This document shows, in pieces, positions 50,901 to 60,600 of a stretch of DNA of 64,000 nt. The notes under the pieces were generated by a model. The model did not search any database and was not told where the DNA came from. It saw nothing but the letters and a program-made list of their open reading frames with translations. Within the stretch, counting starts at the first letter, position 1; each line of letters opens with the position of its first letter. Source of the stretch: Bugula neritina (taxonomy: Eukaryota; Bryozoa; Gymnolaemata; Cheilostomatida; Bugulidae); assembly GCA_964035545.1 (NCBI GenBank), contig OZ037767.1, positions 14,695,998 through 14,759,997 on the forward strand. Reading direction: 5' to 3'. The position numbers were made by a program, and so were the translations under genes.

Positions 50901-51914
50901 TAATACCATCTCATCTGCTCAACTTGCTAATCTCTACTCAACATAGTGTCGTAATACTGATAAGCTGAGTGCAAACTATTAGCCTCAGTTTCTCACCCTC
51001 AGCACTGTTTGGGTGCTCTGTCCACTCTTAGTTTTTGAAACATTAGCCTGGTTCTGAGGTAAGGACTTGTACAAGTACTGCCCCCCCCTCTCCTATTAAA
51101 CATGTGACCTCAAGCTATTCTTCAGCTGAAATTTAGAAACTACGTAAACTGTTTTTAAAATTTTAAACCAATTATCATAATTCAACCAATTGGCTGATTG
51201 TGTACTATACTTTAATTACTGTGTACTATACTGTAGTTAGTGTGTGCTACACTGTAGTTACTGTGTACTATACTGTAGTTAGTGTGTACTATACTGTAGT
51301 TAGTGTGTACTACACTATAGTTAGTGTGTACTATACTGTAGTTAGTGTGTACTACACTGTAGTTAGTGTGTACTATACTGTAGTTAGTGTATACTACACT
51401 GTAGTTAGTGTGTACTATACTGTAGTTAGTGTGTACTATACTGTAGTTAGTGTGTACTATACTGTAGTTAGTGTGTACTATACTGTAGTTAGTGTGTACT
51501 ACACTGTAGTTAGAGTGTGCTATACTGTAGTTGTGTGTACTACACTGTAGTTAGTGTGTACTATACTGTAGTTAGTGTGTACTACACTGTAGTTAGTGTG
51601 TACTATACTGTAGTTAGTGTATACTGCACTGTAGTTAGTGTGTACTATACTGTAGTTACTGTGTACTATACTGTAGTTACTGTGTACTATACTGTAGTTA
51701 GTGTGTACTACACTGTAGTTAGTGTGTACTACAATGTAGTTAGTGTGTGCTACACTGTAGTTATATTGCAGGTCACTACGTGAATGACGCGTACAATGTA
51801 GCCAGTGATGTGTGGCTCAGGTATGATGATGACATTGTGACTTTCACAGACGTCGACAGCGTGTGTAATCAGAGGCAGCGCACAGCATACATGCTCCTCT
51901 ACATGGACAGGTAA
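26915..51914 (+). CDS. USP37: USP37-like ubiquitin carboxyl-terminal hydrolase, complete, 21 exons
   Basis: Exons: 26915-26978, 28121-28212, 29343-29511, 30323-30391, 35240-35408, 35650-35803, 36221-36321, 36676-36810, 37476-37608, 37926-38063, 38310-38428, 39169-39300, 40260-40403, 41837-41999, 47005-47183, 47476-47501, 47899-48873, 49122-49364, 49632-49768, 49867-49939 and 51772-51914. Phases agree; 1185 aa. The protein removes ubiquitin from substrates; USP37 acts in the cell cycle and DNA replication. The N-terminus fits the USP37 PH-like domain. The Cys box is NLGNTCYKN (Cys about 281), with DAHEF and paired CxxC zinc-finger motifs (CTSC, CETC). A long insert has a ubiquitin-interacting motif ([15 protein letters not shown]) and acidic Ser-rich sequence. 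The His box is GHYVNDAYN (His about 1140), followed by YDDD. The protein stops just after the fold (AYMLLYMDR), shorter there than human USP37. Exon 16 is only 26 bp. Introns 4 and 14 contain antisense genes. Confidence 0.92.
27036..27374. mobile_element. Non-autonomous hAT-type MITE, 339 bp
   Basis: The termini CAGGGCTGTCCAA and, on the complement, CAGGGATGTCCAA match at 12 of 13 positions. A perfect 8-bp target duplication CTGTAAAC flanks it at 27028-27035 and 27375-27382. The interior has GCGGCCCC, GTGGCTCCC and GGCCCTCGTT words typical of hAT MITEs, plus a poly-C run. It inserted in intron 1 of the USP37-like gene, about 57 bp after the exon 1 donor. Confidence 0.9.
27933..27985. repeat. 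Near-perfect hairpin with about 26-bp arms
   Basis: CACCGGCTTTCCATGGATCA... is followed almost at once by its complement ending ...GATCCATGGAGAGCCTGTG. The arms match at roughly 23 of 26 positions with almost no loop. It lies in USP37-like intron 1, next to three short direct repeats of ATTTACCTCATTCTG (27855-27930). Confidence 0.75.
28603..28715. repeat. About 30-bp AT-rich tandem repeat, 3-4 copies
   Basis: Copies of GTTACTATTTCATATTATAT followed by TAATATAAT, in USP37-like intron 2. The internal ATTATATTAATATAAT is itself palindromic. Confidence 0.85.
30594..34101 (-). CDS. Nucleotidyltransferase-TPR protein, nested antisense in USP37-like intron 4
   Basis: Three exons on the minus strand: 34068-34101 (ATG), 33752-33807 and 30594-33167 (stop). 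They are phase-consistent and give 887 aa, almost all in the last exon. Near residue 162 the motif [20 protein letters not shown] has the GlnD/DUF294-type nucleotidyltransferase pattern (GS/GG, R-G-E, SD-D/E). From about residue 500 on there are kinesin-light-chain-like TPRs of about 42-45 residues (for example [34 protein letters not shown]). There is no signal peptide or membrane segment. The catalytic pattern is partly changed (DLE instead of D-D), so a transferase activity is uncertain; TPRs suggest protein binding. Similar fusions occur in invertebrate genomes, usually without known function. The near-intronless body suggests an origin by retroposition or insertion. The gene is intact and shares no exon with its host. 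Confidence 0.85.
35480..35615. repeat. 15-bp minisatellite, about 9 copies, USP37-like intron 5
   Basis: Units of ACTGTAGACAATGTA with substitutions. It ends about 35 bp before the exon 6 acceptor. Confidence 0.9.
36535..36665. repeat. Degenerate tandem repeat up to the exon 8 acceptor
   Basis: About four units of 30-37 bp built on CTAACAGTATTTAAACTGTC followed by TACACTCCTGC. The last merges into the pyrimidine tract before exon 8 of the USP37-like gene. Confidence 0.7.
36838..37408. repeat. 20-bp minisatellite, about 28 copies, USP37-like intron 8
   Basis: Highly uniform units of ATCCTCTTGTGTTATATACT, with a few ATACACT variants. It starts about 28 bp after the exon 8 donor; the intervening bases (GACTATCCTAGTTGTATG) already resemble the unit. 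Forward frames of 195-238 codons come only from the repeat. Confidence 0.97.
37625..37890. repeat. 21-24-bp minisatellite, about 12 copies, USP37-like intron 9
   Basis: Units of ATCCTGTACTTACACACATG with GTATAT, GTAAAT or GTACAT linkers, starting about 16 bp after the exon 9 donor (CAT|GTAAGTC). CATGTAAATC in the unit resembles the donor. Confidence 0.95.
38664..38942. repeat. 21-bp minisatellite, about 13 copies, USP37-like intron 11
   Basis: Units of TGACTCACCTGTCACTCACT plus C, with CACC/CGCC variants. It lies mid-intron and is not close to either splice site. Confidence 0.97.
39691..39903 (-). repeat. SINE family 2, best copy
   Basis: On the minus strand it begins with a tRNA-like head: GTGGTCTAGGAGTTAGAGCG (box A-like), GCCTAGTAAACACG (anticodon region) and GGGTTCGAGCTC (box B). 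The body follows and matches 11587-11775 and, in part, 62555-62690. It lies in USP37-like intron 12. Confidence 0.8.
40404..41580. repeat. 23-bp minisatellite starting at a splice donor, about 51 copies, USP37-like intron 13
   Basis: The array starts exactly at the exon 13 donor (CCTAT|GTAAGTACATCTGTAAGT). The unit has AAGTACCTCTGTAAGTGTAT and AGT, so each copy holds GTAAGT preceded by CTCT. A rare variant TATGTGAGTG occurs at 40551 and 41172, 621 bp or 27 units apart, which indicates a block duplication. Minus-strand frames of 320-415 codons come only from the repeat. Confidence 0.97.
42000..43531. other. USP37-like intron 14, part before the C1q gene
   Basis: No supported gene or repeat. 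The short frames at 41745-42062 and 42269-42454 run beyond exon 14 or lie in the intron, without splice support. Confidence 0.45.
43532..46048 (-). CDS. Collagen-like C1q-domain secreted protein, nested antisense in USP37-like intron 14
   Basis: Five exons on the minus strand: 45892-46048 (ATG), 44876-45328, 44377-44630, 44036-44236 and 43532-43723 (stop). They are phase-consistent and give 418 aa. A signal peptide ([20 protein letters not shown]) is followed by a tight cysteine group (QCQCTCP), possibly for interchain bonds. An acidic Ser/Thr/Asp-rich segment comes next, then an uninterrupted run of 40 Gly-X-Y triplets across the exon 2/3 junction. The C-terminal C1q domain of about 130 residues has [20 protein letters not shown] and ends LFSGYLLG. 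Such proteins trimerise outside the cell and serve as lectin-like recognition or matrix proteins; C1q-domain families are greatly expanded in molluscs. The specific ligand is unknown. The gene appears intact. Confidence 0.92.
46500..46590 (+). repeat. Unnamed dispersed repeat, copy 1
   Basis: Shares CCTGTGTTTTAGATAAGAAA..., AAAGAAGTT and CATACCAAAGTTCATA blocks with 53750-53840 in the same order and orientation. No ends or target duplications were found. Confidence 0.45.
49434..49628. repeat. About 27-bp tandem repeat containing the exon 19 acceptor
   Basis: Seven units of CTGTCTGTATCCACCACTA plus a C-rich tract. The last copy reads CACTAGTTGCTGCTGTCTGTAG immediately before exon 19, so the acceptor (CTGTCTGTAG) is part of the repeated unit. 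It lies in USP37-like intron 18. Confidence 0.85.
51200..51765. repeat. 21-bp minisatellite, about 27 copies, up to the last USP37-like acceptor
   Basis: Units of TGTGTACTATACTGTAGTTA plus G. The final copy runs into TTATATTGCAG, the acceptor of exon 21, leaving about 7 bp between the array and the exon. Confidence 0.96.
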
Positions 51915-52992
51915 CTCCTACTAACACCTGCAGTTAGCAGCTCTTACTGTTCTGAGATATAATAGTGTGTAATTTATTACAAATCATAAAGATAAGCACC
52001 AGGTGAAAGCTTAATATCTGTTATAATACCCTTGAAATATACGCATTATACTGCAACATTGTCTCAATTCACAACTACTTTCAGTGTATTATATAATAGT
52101 TATTATCTTGTATTATATAATAGTTATTATGTTGTATAGTTCAGGGATAGTCAATATCCTGACTGAAACTTATCTATTAGATCATCATAGCTGGTGTATT
52201 GCTATTATGTGGATTATGTTAAGTGAGTAATGATTATTATGTAGCCTAGATTTCTACAGTTACACCCTCTGGTACTCAAGCTAATGAGAGTTATATAATA
52301 TAATACATTATATAATATATAATAGCTGTGTAGAGTGTTATATAATAGCAATACATAAAGCAGGTCTTGATTCCTTTTATCTCTTAGTTGTTTCTATGAA
52401 GAGTTAAGTTGCAGCTTGTGCTATTTGGTTGTCTTTTAATATCCGGCAGCTAAATGTAGGAGAAATGAAGAAGGAAATATTTTAGATGGTAAAACCTGCA
52501 CTAATATTTATATACAAAGCATTGTAATAATAAATGAACCAGTTGTCCCAGTTGGGTGTTCCGAACATTCCTGGCATGGTTGACCTTCAGACATCCCAAA
52601 CGTCTATCTTCTACTCCACACAGCGTTACACAGCTGGCAGCAGTGCTGCCGATAGTCTTGAGTACACCTGCACTCTGTAGCTGCTACTTACTGTTTTATT
52701 ACCTCATTATTTCCTTCGTATTTATTTTCGTGAAAACAAATAATAAATAATTGAATTCATCATTTCTCTGTTTGAAAACTGGATTCAGCAGCTTTATATA
52801 GCAGGTTTCTTGACACCATAAGTAGAAGGGGGTCCCGGGACCTCCCCAAACCTAGATAGTGGGCCCAGGGCCAACTACTGGTATTTTAGTGGCAAGAATC
52901 ACTAAGACTCAAATTATTTTATTTCACTTTAAATGAGGCAATAATTTATTTGTTGTTGTTTCAGCATGATAGTGGGAGACTTGAAGACCTGC

Positions 52993-53112
52993 TAGTTAAG
53001 AGCTCAGCAATATTACCTGTACCTGCAGTATTACCTGTACCTGCAGTATTACCTGTACCTACAGCGTCACCTGTACCTGCAGTATCACCTGTACCTGCAG
53101 TGTTGCCCGCAG
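52993..53112. repeat. 18-bp tandem repeat, about 6 copies
   Basis: Units of ACCTGTACCTGCAGTATT. One forward frame reads as Pro-Val-Pro-Ala-Val repeats but has no independent support as coding sequence. Confidence 0.85.
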
Positions 53113-53749
53113 TATTACACTTTTATTATAACATTATTTAGTCTTCGGTTTAATTTGAAAATATTTATAGTGTTTCTTCCTGTTGTAAATGTTAATATTA
53201 ATAAATGTTGTTATATGGACATGAAATATCATATTATTATAATTTAATATTCATATTCATTAATAATATTCATATGGTTTATATATTATTATTATTAAAT
53301 ATAGTTTAATTTGATGGCTGATCTGCTGTGTTTTATCATTCATATTATGTTAATCAGTTTTGGAAATAACAAGTATTTCTGAAATTGTCACTTAACTATA
53401 TTTCTGCTCAAGTACATGGTGGAGTTTAGACAAACAATCTACACATGTGTGGGGGGGGGCATTAAGCACCCTCCCTATCTATTGGGTTAGTATTTGTCTA
53501 CACTGCGGGCTTGCAAAGCTGTTGAATTGACAAATTGTAGTGACTACATTTCAACTCACAAAGGTTTGCGTATTCCGTATAATTTACATTTATTGCTTTT
53601 ATAATAATTGCGCAATATTGAGTAAGATTTCAAAATAGAATAAGTTATAACAGAGCAGATGGCTATCAGCAACACAAGCTGGCAGTGTGGGGCTGGTAAC
53701 TTAAAGCACATGGTGAAATTTTGCTCTACGTGCCAAGGTAGGTGCAGAG

Positions 53750-53840
53750 AAATTGAGAAAAGCCTGTGTTCTAGGTAAAAAATGTAGCAAAAGAAGTTAC
53801 TTCAACCCATACCCCAAACCAAAATTTATTGATAAAATCA
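53750..53840 (+). repeat. Unnamed dispersed repeat, copy 2
   Basis: Similar to 46500-46590 (CCTGTGTTCTAGGTAAAAAA, AAAGAAGTTACTTCAACCCA, ACCAAAATTTATTGATAAA). Probably an old interspersed element. Confidence 0.45.
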
Positions 53841-54694
53841 AAGAACTTAGTCTATCTCAATTTCTTCACTACTGCTCCTAAATGCAGTGTGTTTTCACTA
53901 AAATAAAGCATGCTAATGAGCAGACTATATAAACTAGTTGCTTATGGGTGCCAGCTGACTTGAGATATGAATCAACAAAGGCTGAGTCAGATGTGCAGCA
54001 GCTTTCAAACAAAAATGTCATGGAAATCGCAGTCTTCCAGGTGTGTAGCTGTCATGCACTTTTACTGCACTTAGTGTACTCTTAGTGGTGAGATAACTCC
54101 TAGTGAGAAGTCCTCCAGCCAATGAGATGCGAGTGTAGGACACGTGATTGGCTTACTTATACTTATCAGCAGAAGACAAGCTACCATTTGCAACCTGCTG
54201 GGTCTTACATTCATACTGTTTGATAGCTCACTGTTATCAAGAAGGATATTTATAATTTCCTTCTTTTAACCTTCAAATAGCCTTCAAATGGCAGTTTTGA
54301 AATTAAATTCCAAGAATATCCCATGGTTAGGGTAACTTTATCTTCAAATTTAGTGATCTCCAGACAGAAGGTTAGGTAATGCTGATCAACTTTCATTACA
54401 AACCTTGAACAACCTTGCAAGGTGAGTCATAACTACTACAAGTGTATACATTATCTTACAGCCGAGACTTTATGTCAGAATATAATTGATATTCTTTCAC
54501 TTGTTGCTTGACTTGATTAAAATTCAACATCGCCCACCAACAGAGATATTCTCTATATATACAATGTAATTGAATATAATTATACATAGTACTGCAAATA
54601 TTTCAGTTCCTGCTTGGAGAATTCTAGCGCTACACTCAACTCTAATCAGAGTTTTGAGCTGATAATTTCTAAACTACTATAGTGGGCGGTCACC

Positions 54695-57600
54695 ATGTTT
54701 CTTCTATTGACTCTGACTTCTTGTTTGCTGACTCTGCTGCCTGTAAAAGCCTCAACTTCTACGTACAATACCTCAAGTAAGTTTTAGATTATATATTGAG
54801 ATTTAGCTGCTGCTTGTACAGCCTCCCTATACTTATGATTCTTTCAAATAGTCAACTTCTAATCCTCCTAAACAATAAAACACATATTTTTGTGCGTTTA
54901 TCTTTTTTCAGTTAAAAGAAATTCAAATCTTTTTGTGTGAAGAGAACTTTTGCACAGAAAGCTGCCAACATTGTATGAATTTCAGTTTTGTTCGGAATTT
55001 ATTAGCAGAAACTAAAAGCTCAAATTTAAAGCATTTAAATGTTACATAATTATTTACCAGATTATACTGGATCGTATTGACTAAGTTTAGTGAGAGCTTC
55101 TACTGGTACAGTTTTTTTTTATTAAAATCAAGCGGTCTAAATTATGTTTTACGTAACTCAATGCTGCCTCAGCTTTATTTAAATTTTAGTTTGGCAGCTT
55201 CTATAAGGTTTTAAATTTGCTTTATGTTTGTTTTGGAAGAGAAATCCAAAAAATTTAAAAGAAACACATTTCTAATTTTGTATCATATCAGAAAAATTTT
55301 TGATCAATGTTATCAAAGAATTAGAAATGTAGATGTGGTAAAGTGCCCCCAACCCCCCCCCCCCCCTCTTTAATAAAAGCAGATATTATATGTCATTGAT
55401 TATTTCTCATATAAACAATTTTTGTTCAATGGTCACATACTACCATCTTTCTGTTATATACTGGCCTCTAAATATCTTTCTCAGAGGTTTTCCTAGGAAT
55501 TCTGTTATGCAAACAATAACACTGCAGGCCATGAAATATGAATGCTTTGGCCTGCCATTCATATTCTTTCATCTTTGAGGAAGGATTTAGGTGAAATATT
55601 TGTTTACACTACTAACACTGCCACATTCTAGTGTACTGAATGAACTGGACACATTTGTTTGTTGAGATGGGAATCCGGCATCCAGCATTCTTCCTGCATG
55701 CATTACATTTCTTTTTACATACAAGTTTATAAATATACACTCAGTTTAGATATAATTAAATGCAAACTCATCTGGTAACCAGCCATAGCTAAATATAAAT
55801 ATTCTTATATTCGCAGTTTAAGTAATCGTATAGCAAAAATTTGTACAACACATTTTATTTTCAAACTTCCAAAAAGATGGCGTATATCTGTACAAGATAG
55901 CCAATCAGGTGCTAAGAGTTCTTTCTCCATAAAGTTGTTAAGTTGGTTATATGGAAAATAAAATATTAGGACTCATATAATGATGTAGTTCTTGTTTTTA
56001 AGATGTGGCACAGCTAAAAGTTAGTTGAGTTTTATAAAATACAACATATTGCAATATGGTAGACACTAATATACTAGAGTTAGTATATTAGTGTAGCATA
56101 ACTTTATAGTTAAAGTACTCATATATTTTCCTTTACTTATGCTATTGTTTTCACTCCCAGCACTAAAGGAACCCAAAAATCCATGAACCATGACGAAAGA
56201 TGTGCACCCAATTGAATTGTTTTAAATTCCGCGTCTATTATGAAAATTAGACAGGAAATTATACAATAGATTGTTCACCTCTTGACTGATGGGTTACTGC
56301 AGAGTGTGCATGTCTTGTGTAAGCTAGCTTATGATTGGTCAATAACTTCCAGCAGCTGATATCTAGGCTATTATTACATCATAAAATCTCGTTAACATAC
56401 ATTTCATTGCCTTTAATTGGCCACTTTTTGTTAGTTTATCATAAATTGAGTATTTCCAGTATTTACATTGAAAAGCCCTGTCTGCCCTAGTGCTTCAGAA
56501 TGTGCAAGAGTTGAATAGCTAGTTGCATAGTAGAAGTTCCCTTTTTATAGCTCAGGTTCTAATCCATTCATCAGTTCGGTCTACATTAATTCGAAATGAA
56601 TGTGGAAATTCAGGCTGTAACCTTTGCAGCATATTTTTTGATTAGAGTCGTATTTTTAATATGTATAGGAACTAAGTGTCATTCCTATATTATATAGGAG
56701 GACATCTAGTGGAAAGTTATTAAAATATTTATTATTTGGCTATAATTAGCTCCTAGAATGTCGGTCACTTGACTACTAAAACAATGACCAATCACTGCTT
56801 GACAAATTTATACATTGTTTTGTAAAAACAAAGAATATACGAATCTTGTAATTAAATTTTTTGTTTGTTGAGCAAAAAACCCATAAAGTGCTGAGTCATA
56901 TTACACTATCAATTTATTACAAATCTGGTCAACAACAAGTTAATTCAAACAAAAGGCTATATCATTATATTTATTTCAGTATTTGAAATATATACATTCC
57001 AAAACTCAGTTTCACAATAGAAATGCAGGCAAGCAAAAAGTGAAATAACTTGAATTATGAAAAAATATTAATAGAATAAAAGAATTTCATATTCAAAGCC
57101 ACTATTTCAAAGCTCAGCTATAGCTTGTTATATTTGGCACTCATTCCTCCCACCCACCATTGATACTCACCATGACAAAGCTTTATTGAAGTCATGCATT
57201 GAATTTTAGAAATTTTGGCTAGCTGCAGTGCTATTACACCATAAAGCTTTGTCATTATTATTTTTATTTTTCAGCTATGCGTATTTTTTTCTCGCACTTT
57301 TGACTAATTATACGACCAAACCAAAAAACTCAGTTGATGTAATATGAAATGCTACACTTGGCCTGTTTTATTAAAACTTTCTACGAAATTTTTCCTCTTA
57401 CACAATATCCCAACGTGGTTCCAACATGACAATTGTTAGTAGCGCAATAATAAACAATGGAATCTTTATATAAACTTGACCTTGCCATGACATTGGTAAT
57501 TGCATCACACCAGAGTTTGCATAGCCATGTACAGGATGTTGAGAATATTGACCTGCAGGAACAAGTGACCAAATGCCAAAAGAGGTTTGACATCTGTCAG

Positions 57601-60600
57601 CTTGTCATCTCAAACAAGCACATGCACCTCTGTGTCATAATAATAGCTGCTTCTATTATATTATATTTAGATATGCATAATATAATTATCACATAGATAC
57701 ATAATAGGCTGAAAAAATATCCACTGATGCAGAAAATACACAAATTTGTTTAAATTAAAAAAATCAACACGCTATAAATTATGCTATATAATACTTGAGC
57801 TAACACTGTAGAAATAAGAATATAACCGCTTTTGCATGTGTTTTCAAGATAATATTTGTTAGTAGATAATTTCAATGAAGATAGCTTTTCGGATTTCTAG
57901 AAAGATGGTTAGGCAGCTGGTTGTATAATATGGTGATTTGTTTTTAAACAGCATTTGCAAAACTTGTTTATGCAAACAGCTGACATTCGATCATTTTGCA
58001 TTATTATTTTTTCATTGAATAACTGATTGGTATAATAGTTGATTATACATATAGTTATATCATATTAATATGCTAATATGTATCATATAATACTGTAATG
58101 CTATTATATATTCTATAGTACTAATATATAATATTGTGATTTATTATATTATAATATGTTTAAATATAACATTATAGAACATTAATGCGCTTTTTACATT
58201 ATATTACATAGCATTATTATGTCGATTATTATATATTATACAAGATTATGTTACGATATACTATATAATAATATTGTGTTATGATATATTATTCTGCGAT
58301 GTTATATTATATAATCATTTTATGTTATATTGTCATATTATATAATATTAAGTGTTATATGTTGCAGATATCCTAAGCACTGTAGAAACAAACAATACAG
58401 GTTGGGCAATCACTACCCACCCCACCTCACTGATCAACTTAAAGTGGAAGTCTGAGGCTACAAAACTCTCAATAACCATAACCAGAGTTCCATCAGATGT
58501 AATATTACTTGGTGTCGAGGCTAAGATAGACGATGTGGGTGTGGCCAAAATTCAGGTGAAAATAACTATAAGGAAGTTTAAATTTAAATTAATTTAATTT
58601 AAATAATTTAATTTGATTGAAATTTAAATCTTATCCTTCAATAATACTTAAAATAATAGACCTATTTGTTTGAACCTAAGAGCTGTTCCATTATAAACTT
58701 GTTTTTTTCTGACTAATTGGAAAAATGCTTTCTTCTGTTAATCGAGGTTGCAGTGTGCTTCAAGTGTAGGAAGTTAATTTTTTAATATCGAGTTTTTTAG
58801 TTACTGCTATTATAGTTGCTACTTGCTGCTTGCAATTCTTGCTTTAATTTACAATTAAATGTAACTTTTTTGCTGCACATGGCTAAGGGTTTTATGCTTT
58901 GTGTCTGGCAGTTATTAAAATATCAGTGATTAAATTTATTTTGTGTGTTTGAATTGTTTTTACAATCTGATTACAATTTATTTTAGGGATTGAGTGATAT
59001 TTCTTTGCCAAGGGAAAGCAACTTTTCGCAAGAGGAGTTGAATCATACATTTTTATTTGCAGGTCAGTTAAATACATGTAGCCTAATGTTGACGGCATAT
59101 AATTTAATGAAATTGTTTCTTCACAATTTATGTTAAGTTTTCTTTTACTTTCTTAACTGCTCTGTGTTCATGTGTAGCCATCTTGCTATTGTTCAGTGAT
59201 TAGGTAATAAAAATCAAAATTAAATACCAAAAAGTAGTAGTTGAAAATAATAAACAAATTAATCAAAAATATACAATAAAGTCGATCACCATAAAATAAC
59301 AGCTCCTGTTTTTTCAGCTATTCCAGGAAAACACTAAGTAAATACAAGTAAGCTTAAAGTAAGAATGGTTTGTCAGGCCTTTTCCTGTTTGTTTTAATAA
59401 CATTTTAGATAAATATATTAGAATTCTTGGAAAGTGGAGGGCATAAACTGATGTATTAGTCACATTTTTTAGGGTAACAATATTATGTAGCTGCAGTCTG
59501 CTTTTGAAAAATGTGAGAAGAAATATTTGATACAGTTTTGCTATACAATACAATATATTTGTAGAGTAAAAAGTTAAATTATAACAAAATTAGTAGCACT
59601 GAATTATAGTAATAACATTTAATAATATACACTCTGACTACTAAGCATAAGGATTTTGAGTTTAATCACTAATTAGGCACTTGTAGCAACTGCATAATCT
59701 TTGCAAGGAAATTTTCTATTCTTATTATTGCTATTAGCATAATTTTAAGATTACTTGTTTACTCTTTCTGCATGTCCAGATATAAGATTTTAAGCTACAA
59801 GAGATTAGCTTTTTTGTTTTAAATGAAAAAAAGTTAAAATGTATTGTTTGTCTAAAAACAAACATGTATTTTGATTAAGGATTGTAATGTTAATCAGGTG
59901 TATTTGCCACCGTTACTATTATAAAAGAAACCATCTTTGTTTTAGTGCAGCCTGCAATGTTGGGCCGAGCTAAGCTAACGATATTGGCAGTTCACCAATC
60001 AACATCCTTGATTAACCAAACCTCTAAAGAAGTGTTGAAGAGATTAGAGATCTCTGTTGTCAGAGTAGAGAGGATCGTGGACAAAGTCTTTCAGTATTCT
60101 GTTTACCTGCTAGTATGTACCTGTACTACTTTGTCAGACCTAATCACATGCCTCCAGTAGTATATTACCTCTACAGTATGAGCATATATTCTACAGTATA
60201 AGCATATATTCTACAGTATAAGCATATATTCTACAGTATAAGCATATATTATACAGTATAAGCATATATTACACAGTATAAGCATATATTCTACAGTATA
60301 AGCATATATTATACAGTATGAGCATATATTCTACCGTATGAACATATATTCTACAGTATAAGCATATATTCTACAGTATAAGCATATATTCTACAGTATA
60401 AGCATATATTCTACAGTATAAGCATATATTATACAGTATGAGCATATATTATACAGTATAAGCATATATTCTACAGTATAAGCATATATTCTACAGTATA
60501 AGCATATATTATACAGTATAAGCATATATTATACAGTATAAGCATATATTCTACAGTATAAGCATATATTATACAGTATGAGCATATATTCTACCGTATG

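Larger units (their letters stand above)
51915..54694. other. Intergenic, USP37-like gene and SLC10-like gene
   Basis: AATAAA words near 52533 and 52745 may end the USP37-like transcript. An 18-bp tandem (ACCTGTACCTGCAGTATT, about six copies) lies at 52993-53112, after a good acceptor (TTTCAG at 52964). Copy 2 of the unnamed dispersed repeat is at 53750-53840. No gene is supported. Confidence 0.5.

Noticed and set aside
52950..53141. Alternative last exon of the USP37-like gene (after TTTCAG at 52964)
   Set aside because: If exon 21 were spliced at its GTAACT, this exon would add only about a dozen residues before a stop. The in-frame TAA at 51912 is simpler and the 18-bp repeat looks non-coding.
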